DNA of 64,000 nt from Gammaproteobacteria bacterium (GTDB lineage Bacteria > Pseudomonadota > Gammaproteobacteria > HK1), in the NCBI GenBank assembly GCA_021773635.1, contig JAJFJV010000026.1, forward strand, positions 40,857 to 104,856, written 5' to 3'. The position numbers and the translations under genes are program-made. Shown here piece by piece: positions 54,075 through 63,075 of the stretch (within the stretch, counting starts at the first letter, position 1; every line of letters begins with the position of its first letter). The notes beneath the pieces are model-generated. The model ran no database searches. It had not been told where the DNA came from and saw nothing but the letters and a program-made list of their open reading frames with translations.

Positions 54075-56386
54075 TGGCTATCCGCAAAGTAGGGGTGATC
54101 GGAGCCGGAGTGATGGGCGCCGGGATCGCCGCCCAGATTAGCAATGCAGGCATTCCGGTAGTGTTGCTGGACCGGGCAGGGAAACAAGGCACTGCGAGCC
54201 TGGCTGAACAGGCCATCGGAAAATTGCTGAAAAGCAAACCGGCCGCTTTCATGTCCCGCCGCAATGCCCGTCTGATCACTCCCGGGATACTGGATGAGGA
54301 CCTGGAGCGACTGAGCGATGCCGACTGGATCATTGAGGCGGTAAGTGAAGATCTCGCGCTCAAGCACAGTATCTATCGCCAGATTGCCGGGATACGCAAA
54401 CGCGGTGCCATGGTCTCTTCCAACACCTCCACTATTCCCTTAACGGCGCTGGTGAAGGGTCTGCCCCGTTCCTTTAAGCAGAATTTTCTGATCACCCATT
54501 TCTTTAACCCCCCGCGCTATATGCGTCTGCTGGAGGTGGTCAGCGGAGATAAAACCAGTGCGCGCGGTCTCGAGCAGGTACTGAATTTTGCCGACCAGGC
54601 ACTCGGCAAGGGTGTGGTGCGTTGCAAAGATACCCCGGGATTCATTGCTAACCGTATCGGTGGTTTCTGGCTGCAATGTGCACTGCTGGAGGCGCTTGAA
54701 CTTGGACTCACGGTTGAGGAAGCCGACGCGGTGTGCGGTCGCCCCATGGGTTTCCCCAAAACCGGGGTCTTTGGTCTCATGGATCTCATCGGGCTGGATT
54801 TGATGCCACGCATACTCGATAGCCTCTGTTCGCTGTTGCCGGCCGGTGATGCGTTGCACGCTATCCGCGATATTCCGCCACTGCTCTCGGGAATGATTGA
54901 GGGTGGCTATACCGGCCGCAAGGGCAAAGGGGGGTTTTACCGGCTGAAAATTTCTGCAGAAGGACGTCACAAGGAAGCAGTGGACCTGAGAAGCGGTGAG
55001 TATCGCAGGCCCGAAAAGCCTCGCTTGGAAAGCCTCAGGGCGGCAAAGGCAGGGTTGCGGGCCTTAGTGGAACATCCGGATCGCGGCGGCCTTTATGCCT
55101 CGCGTGTACTCCTCCGAACGCTGGCCTATACCGCGAGCCTGGCAACCGAGATCGCCGGTAATATCGCCACCATCGATCAGGCCATGCGCCTTGGTTATAA
55201 CTGGCGTCATGGTCCCTTTGAGCTGATTGACCGCCTAGATAGCGAATGGCTTGTTGGACAGCTGGAACAGGAAGGTATGGCGATCCCGCCAGCCCTGGCG
55301 GATGCCGCCAAAAAAGGAGGCTTCTACCGCAAGGAGGGGGGTGTCCGTCAGTACCTGGGTGCCAACGGGGGCTATCATAAAAGCACGCGCGCCGGCGGAA
55401 TTTCTACCCTCTCCGATGCAAAGCTTGAGGCCAAACCCGTAGCCGCCAATGCGGGAGCTCGATTGTGGGATATTGGGGACGGCGTACTGTGCCTCGAATT
55501 TTGCTCCAAGATGAACAGCCTGGACCCCGACATTCTCGGGATGCTGGTGCAGACCGTTACCGAGCTGCCCAAGAGTCATCGGGCGCTGGTGATTCACAAC
55601 GAGAGCACCAACTTCTCCGTGGGGGCGAATCTCGGCCTGCTGCTGTTTGCCAGCAATATTGCCGCTTGGTCGGAGGTCGAAGGTCTGGTGAAGGCGGGCC
55701 AGGACGCCTATAGCGCGCTCAAATACGCACCCTTTCCGGTGGTGGGCGCCCCCTCCGGAATGGCCCTGGGTGGGGGCTGCGAGTTATTGCTGCACTGCGA
55801 TGCCGTCCAGGCTCACAGCGAAACCTATATGGGATTGGTGGAGACCGGGGTTGGTTTGGTTCCCGCCTGGGGCGGGTGCAAGGAGCTGCTTGGCCGAATG
55901 GCCTGTAACCCGCGACGCCCCCGAGGTCCCATGCCACCGGTTCAGGGTGCCTTCGAGCCCATTGCCGAGGCACGGGTTTCCACCTCGGCGGCCGAGGCAC
56001 AGGAGGGTGGTTTTCTGGGGCCCCGGGATCGGATCAGCATGAATCCTGAACGCCTGCTGGCGGATGCCAAGGCCCTCGCCCTGTCCCTGGCATCCAACTA
56101 TAGCCCGCCGGAGCCCTTTGCCTTCCAGCTTCCCGGTCCCTCGGGGCAAGCCGCACTGGAGCTGGCAATACAGGGCTTTCACCGCCGAGGGCTGGCCACT
56201 GAACACGACGTGCGAGTGGCCGGCAAGCTGGCCTGGGTGCTGAGCGGTGGCGATCATGGGGGCCCATGCTCAGAGGAGCAATTGCTCGCTCTGGAACGTA
56301 CCGCCTTTGTGGAACTGGCCCGCCACCCGGATACCATCGCCCGGGTGGAATATATGCTGGAAAACGGCAAGCCGCTGCGCAACTAA
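54074..56386 (+). CDS. fadN: 3-hydroxyacyl-CoA dehydrogenase / enoyl-CoA hydratase fusion (FadN-like)
   Basis: A 770-residue bifunctional enzyme. The NAD-binding Rossmann motif VGVIGAGVMGAGIAAQ is at the N-terminus and the hydroxyacyl dehydrogenase C-domain follows (with HFFNPPRYMRLLEVV). The crotonase domain lies at the C-terminal half, with SVGANLG, GMALGGGCELLLHCD and the catalytic Glu in LVETGVGLVPAWGG. This is the reverse of the E. coli FadB order and matches FadN of Bacillus. The ATG at 54074 shares one base with the fadA stop. An earlier ATG at 54026 lies in fadA. The symbol is by resemblance. Confidence 0.88.
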   Translation: MAIRKVGVIGAGVMGAGIAAQISNAGIPVVLLDRAGKQGTASLAEQAIGKLLKSKPAAFMSRRNARLITPGILDEDLERLSDADWIIEAVSEDLALKHSIYRQIAGIRKRGAMVSSNTSTIPLTALVKGLPRSFKQNFLITHFFNPPRYMRLLEVVSGDKTSARGLEQVLNFADQALGKGVVRCKDTPGFIANRIGGFWLQCALLEALELGLTVEEADAVCGRPMGFPKTGVFGLMDLIGLDLMPRILDSLCSLLPAGDALHAIRDIPPLLSGMIEGGYTGRKGKGGFYRLKISAEGRHKEAVDLRSGEYRRPEKPRLESLRAAKAGLRALVEHPDRGGLYASRVLLRTLAYTASLATEIAGNIATIDQAMRLGYNWRHGPFELIDRLDSEWLVGQLEQEGMAIPPALADAAKKGGFYRKEGGVRQYLGANGGYHKSTRAGGISTLSDAKLEAKPVAANAGARLWDIGDGVLCLEFCSKMNSLDPDILGMLVQTVTELPKSHRALVIHNESTNFSVGANLGLLLFASNIAAWSEVEGLVKAGQDAYSALKYAPFPVVGAPSGMALGGGCELLLHCDAVQAHSETYMGLVETGVGLVPAWGGCKELLGRMACNPRRPRGPMPPVQGAFEPIAEARVSTSAAEAQEGGFLGPRDRISMNPERLLADAKALALSLASNYSPPEPFAFQLPGPSGQAALELAIQGFHRRGLATEHDVRVAGKLAWVLSGGDHGGPCSEEQLLALERTAFVELARHPDTIARVEYMLENGKPLRN

Positions 56387-56398
56387 GGACTTCAGATC

Positions 56399-58183
56399 AT
56401 GGCCGATTACAGGGCACCGCTCACTGACATGCAGTATCTGTTCCGGGAAATGCTGCCGTGGAAACTCCTGCACGAGTTTCCGGGTTATCAGGATCTGGAT
56501 GCCGATCTGGCAGATGCGGTACTGAAGGAGGGTGCACGCTTTAGCGAGGAAGTGCTGGCACCGATCAACCGTTCCGGAGATGAAGAAGGTTGTCGGCTGG
56601 AAGAGGGCCGGGTCCATACTCCCAGCGGATTCCCCGAGGCCTACCAAAGCTATGCTCGGGGGGGCTGGCCCGCGATCAATTGTGATCCGGAACATGGTGG
56701 CCAGGGCTTGCCCAGGACGCTGAGCTTTTTGCTCGAAGAGATGGTCTGTGGCGCCAATCTTTCCTTTGGAATCTACCAGCTGCTGACCCAGGGCGCCTAC
56801 CACGCTATCAATATTCACGGTAGCGAAGCGCTGAAGAGCACTTATCTTGAGCCGCTGGCCAGTGGCCGCTGGGCCGGCACCATGTGTCTGACCGAGCCAC
56901 AAAGTGGCACCGACCTCGGCCTGCTGCGAAGCCGTGCGATACCGATGGATCAAGGTGGCTATCGCCTCACCGGTTCAAAGATATTTATCTCTGCCGGGGA
57001 TCATGACCTCACTGAAAATATCATTCATCTGGTACTTGCGCGTACCCCGGATGCCCCCGCGGGCGTGCGCGGTATCAGCCTGTTCGTGGTGCCCAGATTG
57101 CGGTTGAACGAGGATGGTTCGCCGGGCGCGGATAACGGCGTCACTTGCTCCGCCATCGAACACAAAATGGGAATTCGCGCCTCCTCTACCTGTGTACTTG
57201 ATTTTGAGGATGCCGAGGCCGAGTTACTGGGTGAATTGCACGGTGGCTTGCGCGGCATGTTCACCATGATGAATCTCGCGCGATTATCCGTAGGGGTGCA
57301 GGGTATCGGCCTTGCGGGTGCGGCCTATCATGCCGCGGTGGGCTATGCCCGGGAACGGCTGCAGGGGCGGGATCTGCGCGGGCCACGGTTCCCGGAGCAG
57401 GCCGCCGATCCGCTCATGGTGCATCCGGATATTCGCCGCATGCTGCTGACCATGCGTGCCTGGACCGAGGGGGGCCGGGCCCTGGTCCTGCGGGTGGCTG
57501 CCGAGCTGGACTGCTCACTGCAACACCCGGACCCGGAGCGCCGCCGGGACAGTCATGAATTTGTCTCGTTGATGACGCCCATTGTGAAGTCACTGTGTAC
57601 CGACATTGGCTTCGATGTCGCAAACCTCGCCGTTCAAATTTATGGAGGCCACGGCTATATCCGTGAGAATGGAGTGGAGCAATATGTGCGGGATGCGCGC
57701 ATTACCCAGATCTATGAGGGCGCTAATGGTATCCAGGCACTGGATCTGGTGGGACGCAAACTGCCTGAGCATACTGGCCGCAACCTGCGCCACTTCTTTC
57801 ACCCCCTGCAGTCCGATCTGGAATCGTGGCAGAAAATCCCCGAACTGCAATCACTGGTCGAACCGTTGGCCAAGGCCTTTGGCCGATTACAACGCGCTAC
57901 CGGACAGTTGGCCCTCAAGGGATTACAGGACCCGGTGCAGGCCGCGGCCCCTGCCAGCGAGTATTTGCGCCTGTTCGGACTCGTGGCCATCGGCCAGAGT
58001 TGGGCGCAAATGGCTGCATCCTGCCTGGAACCGGAGTCCCGTTCTAATCCCGCCTTCCGCCAGGCCAAACTCGACACGGCCGAGTTCTACATGCGTCACA
58101 TCCTGCCACAGAGCAGTAGCCTGTTTGCCAGCATCATGGCGGGTGCAGATGCCCTGGAGGCCTTTGACGAAGACGCGTATTGA
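56399..58183 (+). CDS. fadE: acyl-CoA dehydrogenase (FadE-type)
   Basis: A 594-residue flavoprotein that oxidises acyl-CoA to trans-2-enoyl-CoA, the first beta-oxidation step. FAD- and substrate-binding motifs GTMCLTEPQSGTDLGLLRSRA (split here) and YRLTGSKIFISAGDHD are visible, and the catalytic Glu lies in ITQIYEGANGIQALDLVG. A C-terminal extension of about 130 residues is typical of this longer group. Length equals Bacillus FadE (594). It starts 12 bp after fadN with GGACTTCAG upstream, and completes the three-gene cycle. Confidence 0.9.
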   Translation: MADYRAPLTDMQYLFREMLPWKLLHEFPGYQDLDADLADAVLKEGARFSEEVLAPINRSGDEEGCRLEEGRVHTPSGFPEAYQSYARGGWPAINCDPEHGGQGLPRTLSFLLEEMVCGANLSFGIYQLLTQGAYHAINIHGSEALKSTYLEPLASGRWAGTMCLTEPQSGTDLGLLRSRAIPMDQGGYRLTGSKIFISAGDHDLTENIIHLVLARTPDAPAGVRGISLFVVPRLRLNEDGSPGADNGVTCSAIEHKMGIRASSTCVLDFEDAEAELLGELHGGLRGMFTMMNLARLSVGVQGIGLAGAAYHAAVGYARERLQGRDLRGPRFPEQAADPLMVHPDIRRMLLTMRAWTEGGRALVLRVAAELDCSLQHPDPERRRDSHEFVSLMTPIVKSLCTDIGFDVANLAVQIYGGHGYIRENGVEQYVRDARITQIYEGANGIQALDLVGRKLPEHTGRNLRHFFHPLQSDLESWQKIPELQSLVEPLAKAFGRLQRATGQLALKGLQDPVQAAAPASEYLRLFGLVAIGQSWAQMAASCLEPESRSNPAFRQAKLDTAEFYMRHILPQSSSLFASIMAGADALEAFDEDAY

Positions 58184-58299
58184 GGACTGGTTGGCGTTCC
58201 GGTCCTGATTTCCGCTAAAGCTTTGCTGTGAGAAACCGATGACTATTCCAGGTTCGGGGCTTCTTTCCGCGAACAAAGGTCTGGAATACCAACAAAGAT

Positions 58300-58710
58300 A
58301 TGAGCGTCATCTATGCCTTCCGGGAACGTCGCGCACGTTTCCCTCGTATCAATCTGGAACAGCCGGTTGCGCTGGTGCACGCCAACGCCACAGTGGCGAC
58401 GGCCAGTATCAGCAATATCTCTCCCGGGGGAATGCAGGTCTGCTGTGATCGCTATACGGCAGATTCGCTGCATGCCAGCAGTGAGCCACTGGGAAAGCGC
58501 AAAACAATTTCTATAGATGCCCACTTCCTGTTGCCGAGCACCACCGGTACGCGAAAGATCGATGTGGAATGCCGACTCGCACACGTCGCCAGGGTCTCCG
58601 GAAACGAATATGCCATCGGGCTTGAGTTTATCGCCTTCCAGCATGGGGGGCAGGAAGACCTGGAGGCATTTTTGGCTGAGGCCATTAGCCTCAATCAAGG
58701 CATTGAGTAG
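58300..58710 (+). CDS. PilZ domain protein (cyclic-di-GMP binding candidate)
   Basis: A 136-residue stand-alone PilZ protein. The c-di-GMP-binding arginine motif RERRARFPR lies near 8-16 and the second motif appears as NISPGGM (compare D/NxSxxG) near 39-45, so ligand binding is plausible. The beta-barrel continues to about residue 118 and a short acidic helix follows. It may link c-di-GMP to motility, surface or envelope functions. It lies 116 bp after the fad operon and ends 11 bp from a convergent transporter gene. Confidence 0.85.
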   Translation: MSVIYAFRERRARFPRINLEQPVALVHANATVATASISNISPGGMQVCCDRYTADSLHASSEPLGKRKTISIDAHFLLPSTTGTRKIDVECRLAHVARVSGNEYAIGLEFIAFQHGGQEDLEAFLAEAISLNQGIE

Positions 58711-58721
58711 CCGGGCTGATT

Positions 58722-59600
58722 TCAGCGCCGGCGCACGCCACAGTTGCCGTAGAAAGCAATCAGGGTGAGTAACACCAGTGCGCCGCCGAGCAGGGTTGCC
58801 CTTAACGGCATTTCCCCAACTACCAACCAGACCCAGAGCGGACCGAGTATGGTTTCCAGCAACATGATTAGACTGACTTCGGCGGTGGGCAGGTGGCGGG
58901 GCGCCACACTGAGCAAGCCGAAGGCCACGGGCAGGACCAGCAAGCCGGCAATGGCTATATAAAGAATTTCACCGCCTGCCACCGCCAGTGGTGTTGCAAA
59001 GGGGAGGCAAATAACGGCGGTGACGTAGCCACTCATGGTTAGTGCCGGCAGCAGGCTCTGCTGACTATGGAATCGGGCGACTACAAAATATCCGGCCATG
59101 CAAAGCGAACTCGCCACACCGAGAACATCGCCCCACAAGGTGCCGTGGGAGAAGCTGCCGGCAAAGATAACGCCCAGACCGGCAAAGACCAGCAGAGATG
59201 CAAGCCAGGTTCTGGGTGGAATGATCTCTCCGAGAAAAATCCGGCTGAGCCAGGCGGAAAATAGCGGAATAGTACTCATGATGAGCAAGGTATTGGCCAC
59301 TGAGGTACGCGTAATTGAATGCAGAAACAGTATTGTGCTGGCGGAAAACAACGCCATGGCCAAGCCACCATGCCAGCCAAGCATCCGCATCCCGCGGGTT
59401 GGACTCGCCCCCCGCGCGAACTTCAGGAAAGTGCCAAGAGAGAAGCCGAGAAGCAGGCCCCGCCAGAACAGCAGGGTCCAGGGGTCAACGTTAACGAGGC
59501 GTATAAGCAGGGCATCCGGACTTAATACCAGGACCGCAAAAATGCTCAGTGCGATGCCCTGGAGGCGTCTTTCGGAAGAGATAGATACAGATTGATTCAC
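58722..59600 (-). CDS. EamA family (DMT superfamily) transporter, second of pair
   Basis: A 292-residue inner-membrane protein with about ten transmembrane helices in two EamA repeats (RhaT/YdcZ-like DMT fold). The first repeat begins with GIALSIFAVLVLSPDALLIRLV and the second near LGVASSLCMAGYFVVARF. Substrates of such transporters are usually amino acids, metabolites or nucleotides and cannot be predicted here. It overlaps the upstream EamA gene by 4 bp, so the two are coupled. Confidence 0.87.
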   Translation of the reverse strand: MNQSVSISSERRLQGIALSIFAVLVLSPDALLIRLVNVDPWTLLFWRGLLLGFSLGTFLKFARGASPTRGMRMLGWHGGLAMALFSASTILFLHSITRTSVANTLLIMSTIPLFSAWLSRIFLGEIIPPRTWLASLLVFAGLGVIFAGSFSHGTLWGDVLGVASSLCMAGYFVVARFHSQQSLLPALTMSGYVTAVICLPFATPLAVAGGEILYIAIAGLLVLPVAFGLLSVAPRHLPTAEVSLIMLLETILGPLWVWLVVGEMPLRATLLGGALVLLTLIAFYGNCGVRRR

Positions 59601-60487
59601 GAGGCTATCCCGGTGCGCCGTGCCTTGTCACGCTCCCGATGCAGCACATACAGGCCACTGGCAACGATGATAGCGCCACCTGTTAAGGTGAAGGTATCGG
59701 GAAATTCATCAAAGACAATATAACCATAGCCGGTTGCCCACAGCAGGCTGGTATAACCAAAGGGGGCGATTGTCGTCGCCGGTGCACATTCAAAGGCCTT
59801 GATCATGGCGAAATGGCCAGTGCTTCCAAGGATGCCGATAAGCCCCATTAACAGCCATCCCTGGGCATCGGGTGTGGTCCAGAAAAAGGGAATGGCCAGC
59901 GTAGTCACCACGGTGCCCACCGAGGCCGTGTAGAAGAGGGTCGTTAATGGTGCCTCAGTGGAGCTGAGTTTTCGGGTAATGATCTGATAGAGCGCATAGA
60001 AGATAGCTGACAACAGGGGCAGCAAAGCCGCCAACTGCAGTACACCCAGGCCAGGCCGGATGATGATGAGGGCGCCAATAAAGCCAGCGCCAACACTGAG
60101 CCAGCGAGGCATGCCCACCCGCTCACCGAGCAATGGTACGGAAAGGGCGATGAGGATCAGCGGGCTTGAGGCCATAATGGCAGTCGCGTCCGCCAGCGGA
60201 ATGAAGCTCAGGGCAACAAAATAGACCAGTGTAATGGCCAGTAGCAGGGATGAACGCAGCAGCTGGAGGGGCAATCGGCGGGTTCGTATCGCAGTCGGTA
60301 AACGACGCCCGAGGAGCGCCGCGATGAGCAGGCCATGAACCAGGTAACGGGCCCAGGAGACCTGCACCACGGAATAGTCCTGGATCAGGTATTTCGCGGT
60401 AGTGTCCATGCTGACAAAGAGCAGCATGGTAAGCAGCATCCAGAAGATGCCACTTCGTGCCGAAGTGGAAGTGGGGGGCTGAATCAT
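59597..60487 (-). CDS. EamA family (DMT superfamily) transporter, first of pair
   Basis: A 296-residue inner-membrane protein with about ten transmembrane helices in two EamA domains. Features include WMLLTMLLFVSMDTTAKYL near the start, ADATAIMASSPLILIALS at the end of the first repeat, and GLIGILGSTGHFAMIKAFE in the second. Its basic C-terminal tail HRERDKARRTG faces the cytoplasm. Sequence divergence from its neighbour suggests a pair of distinct functions or a heterodimer rather than a recent duplication. Confidence 0.87.
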   Translation of the reverse strand: MIQPPTSTSARSGIFWMLLTMLLFVSMDTTAKYLIQDYSVVQVSWARYLVHGLLIAALLGRRLPTAIRTRRLPLQLLRSSLLLAITLVYFVALSFIPLADATAIMASSPLILIALSVPLLGERVGMPRWLSVGAGFIGALIIIRPGLGVLQLAALLPLLSAIFYALYQIITRKLSSTEAPLTTLFYTASVGTVVTTLAIPFFWTTPDAQGWLLMGLIGILGSTGHFAMIKAFECAPATTIAPFGYTSLLWATGYGYIVFDEFPDTFTLTGGAIIVASGLYVLHRERDKARRTGIAS

Positions 60488-60598
60488 GAAGAAGGTTTGC
60501 AGGAAAGACGCCCTGGCAGTAGGAAAGGGCCGGAATTATAGCCCGCCTGGAGTGAATTTTTTGGCCCCGGGCAGTAGCCCGAAAGGTAAATGTAAACG

Positions 60599-61375
60599 AT
60601 GGATATAAAGCTAAGCGAGCTTCTCCCGGGACAGAGCGCACCCCATGTGGGCTCAAAGGGAAATGTACGCGGCTTTGGGCGCAATGAGTATGGGCGTGAT
60701 TTCGTGGTGGGGGATATCCACGGCATGTTTCCACATCTTGAACGCCTGCTGGATGACGCCGGATTTGCCGAGGGTCGTGACCGGCTGTTTTCTGTGGGGG
60801 ACCTGGTGGATCGTGGGCCCCACTCGGCCACCGCCCTGGAGTGGCTGGACTTCCCGTGGTTTTTTGCCTGCCGTGGCAATCACGAGCAATTCGTCATTGA
60901 TTCGGAAAACCCGGAACAGGCGGACCTGTGGGTTACCTATAACGGGGGTGGCTGGTGGCTACAGCTAAGTGAGGCGGAACAAGGCCGCTTTCGCGAACGT
61001 TTTAGCCAGCTTCCTTTGGCAATGGAGATCGAGACCGGAAGCGGACTGGTCGGGCTGGTACATGCCGACGTGCCACCGATGATTCCGTGGGATCGCTATA
61101 TGGACCTGCTGCGAGCAGGAAATGAAGATGCGACCTATTACGCCTTGTGGTCTCGCGACCGGGTGCAGGGAAAGTCCAGGGGAACGGTACCGGGGGAGGT
61201 TGTCCGGATCTATTGTGGGCATTCGCCCGTGCGGCAGGCCATTGCCTTCGGTAACGTTTATTTCATCGATACCGGTGCTGCCTATATCAGTGACGGATAC
61301 AAGGACGCCAAGCTAACCCTCGTGGAGATACATCCGGAGGCCCATCGGGAATTCACCATACGCACGGCTGATTAG
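60599..61375 (+). CDS. metallophosphoesterase (PrpA/PrpB-like serine/threonine phosphatase)
   Basis: A 258-residue PPP-type metallophosphatase. The signature motifs occur in order: GDIHG, GDLVDRG, GNHEQ, VHADVP and GHSPV, covering the dinuclear metal site. It resembles the PrpA/PrpB and lambda phosphatase group, which act on phosphoproteins, but the substrate is unknown; similar proteins hydrolyse ApnA. It is monocistronic and convergent with infA across 17 bp. Confidence 0.88.
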   Translation: MDIKLSELLPGQSAPHVGSKGNVRGFGRNEYGRDFVVGDIHGMFPHLERLLDDAGFAEGRDRLFSVGDLVDRGPHSATALEWLDFPWFFACRGNHEQFVIDSENPEQADLWVTYNGGGWWLQLSEAEQGRFRERFSQLPLAMEIETGSGLVGLVHADVPPMIPWDRYMDLLRAGNEDATYYALWSRDRVQGKSRGTVPGEVVRIYCGHSPVRQAIAFGNVYFIDTGAAYISDGYKDAKLTLVEIHPEAHREFTIRTAD

Positions 61376-61392
61376 CCGGTAGCGAGAAGCCT

Positions 61393-61611
61393 TCAGCGGC
61401 TACGGTAGGTAATACGACCCTTGCTGAGATCATAGGGGGTCAGCTGCACAGTCACCGCATCACCAGTAAGGATGCGGATATAGTGCTTGCGCATTTTGCC
61501 CGAGATGTGTGCAGTCACCACGTGACCATTTTCCAGTTCCACACGAAACATGGTGTTGGGCAGGGTATCAATGACAACACCCTCCATCTCGATATGATCT
61601 TCTTTAGGCAA
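61393..61611 (-). CDS. infA: translation initiation factor IF-1
   Basis: A 72-residue OB-fold factor that binds the 30S A site with IF-2 and IF-3. It has the canonical start [20 protein letters not shown] and end [19 protein letters not shown], and the exact family length. It is the last gene of the aat-bpt-infA run and lies 14 bp after the bpt stop. clpA, often on its other side, is replaced by the convergent phosphatase gene. Confidence 0.97.
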   Translation of the reverse strand: MPKEDHIEMEGVVIDTLPNTMFRVELENGHVVTAHISGKMRKHYIRILTGDAVTVQLTPYDLSKGRITYRSR

Positions 61612-61625
61612 GGTATAGCGCTCTC

Positions 61626-62405
61626 TCAGGGTGGTTCAGACGGGGCGCTATTGTGCCTAATGCTCGTATCTTTCGCAAAGCGCTCAAATAGCTGCCAACG
61701 CTCAGCCAGATAGCGCTCCTGCGGCAGAAATTCAGCCTTGTAACGCATCTTCCGGCAGTCTCCAATCCAGTAGCCCAGGTAAAGCCAGCTCAGGCCCATT
61801 TTTCGCGCCGCCTCGATCTCCCAAAGAATGGCATAGACGCCAAGCCCGCGCTCCGGTAGCTCCGGATCAAAGCAGGTATATACCGCCGACAGGCTGTCCT
61901 CGAGCACATCAACCATTGCCACGGCCACCAGCCGCTGCGCCAGCCAAAACTCATAGCATCTGCCGTCCACGCCGGGGGCAAGCAGAAATTCACGGTAATC
62001 CGCAGCCGTACCTCCATCCATACCACTGTCAGGATGGCGGGAAGCCAAATAACGCTGGTACAGTTCAAAATGTCCGGCGTCATAGGCGATGTCCCGGACG
62101 CGCACCAGGAGGTCACAGTTCCTTTTCCAGACCCGGCGCTGACGGCGACGTGGCGCGAAATCGGTGACCGGCAGGCGCACCGCGACGCAGGCCTCACACG
62201 AGGGGCAGCGGGGGCGATAGAGGTGTTTGCCGGCACGGCGGAAACCACGGGCCAACAAGGCCGAGTAGAGCTGAGGATCCCGTGCCGCTTCAGTATCGGC
62301 GAATATCACACGCTCGCTGTTCCCCGGCAAATAACCACAGGGTCGTTGCGGTGAAAGGTAAAGAGGAAATTCAGATGACACGATGGTCCCGGCCCGCCGA
62401 TTCAT
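61626..62405 (-). CDS. bpt: aspartate/glutamate leucyltransferase Bpt (arginyltransferase homologue)
   Basis: A 259-residue enzyme of the bacterial N-degron pathway that transfers Leu from Leu-tRNA to N-terminal Asp or Glu, marking proteins for ClpS-ClpAP. The N-terminal CGYLPG and CPSCEACV cysteine motifs and the C-terminal [16 protein letters not shown] are family features. The ATG at 62405 makes a 35-bp overlap with aat; a GTG at 62381 (SSEFPLYLS) is an alternative giving an 11-bp overlap. It lies between aat and infA. Confidence 0.92.
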   Translation of the reverse strand: MNRRAGTIVSSEFPLYLSPQRPCGYLPGNSERVIFADTEAARDPQLYSALLARGFRRAGKHLYRPRCPSCEACVAVRLPVTDFAPRRRQRRVWKRNCDLLVRVRDIAYDAGHFELYQRYLASRHPDSGMDGGTAADYREFLLAPGVDGRCYEFWLAQRLVAVAMVDVLEDSLSAVYTCFDPELPERGLGVYAILWEIEAARKMGLSWLYLGYWIGDCRKMRYKAEFLPQERYLAERWQLFERFAKDTSIRHNSAPSEPP

Positions 62406-63075
62406 CCGTCGGGCTCATCCATTGTCGCAACAGGGCGACGAAGTGCCGGCGCGAGATTTGTTCTGCACCCAGGCGCTGTAAGTGGGGATTGGCTACCTGA
62501 CAGTCAATTAATTGAAAATCGCTTTTGCACAGGTGGGCTAACACGACCTTGGAGGCATCCGGCCTGTGGCTGAACATGGATTCCCCAAAAAGCACCCGCC
62601 CGAGGATCACCCCGTAGAGCCCACCGGCCAGTACGTCTCCTTCCCAGCATTCAAAGGAATGGGCATAGCCAAGTTTATGCAACTGTTCGTATGCGGCAAT
62701 CATTTCCACGGTAATCCAGGTTTCTGTTTCCAAACCCCGCGCGGCGGCGCAACCCCGAATAACTGCACCAAAATCTTCATTTCGGGTGACCCGATAAACA
62801 CCCCGACGCAGGGTACGTCGGAGACTACGAGAACAATGAAATTTCTCGGGAAATATCACCATGCGTGGATCCGGCGACCACCACAGGATTGGCTGCTCCT
62901 CACCAAACCACGGAAAAATGCCGTGCCGGTAGGCGTGGATCAGGCGCTGTGGGCTCAGATCTCCCCCCACTGCCAATAAACCGTTGGGGTCTTCCAGCGC
63001 CGTCTCAACAGGCGGGAAGCTCTCCACCGGCGCATGGGGGGCAATTAGTCGAGGGATCGGTGCTTCTTCAGGCAT
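62371..63075 (-). CDS. aat: leucyl/phenylalanyl-tRNA-protein transferase
   Basis: A 234-residue N-degron enzyme that adds Leu or Phe to N-terminal Arg or Lys. The N-terminal DPNGLLAVGGDLSPQRLIHAY region, FPWF, ILWWSPDPRMVI and GESMFSHRPDASK are hallmarks. The ATG at 63075 gives exactly the E. coli Aat length and overlaps the upstream acyltransferase gene by 8 bp. An ATG at 63120 would overlap by 53 bp and adds a basic tail, so it is less likely. Confidence 0.94.
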   Translation of the reverse strand: MPEEAPIPRLIAPHAPVESFPPVETALEDPNGLLAVGGDLSPQRLIHAYRHGIFPWFGEEQPILWWSPDPRMVIFPEKFHCSRSLRRTLRRGVYRVTRNEDFGAVIRGCAAARGLETETWITVEMIAAYEQLHKLGYAHSFECWEGDVLAGGLYGVILGRVLFGESMFSHRPDASKVVLAHLCKSDFQLIDCQVANPHLQRLGAEQISRRHFVALLRQWMSPTDESAGRDHRVI

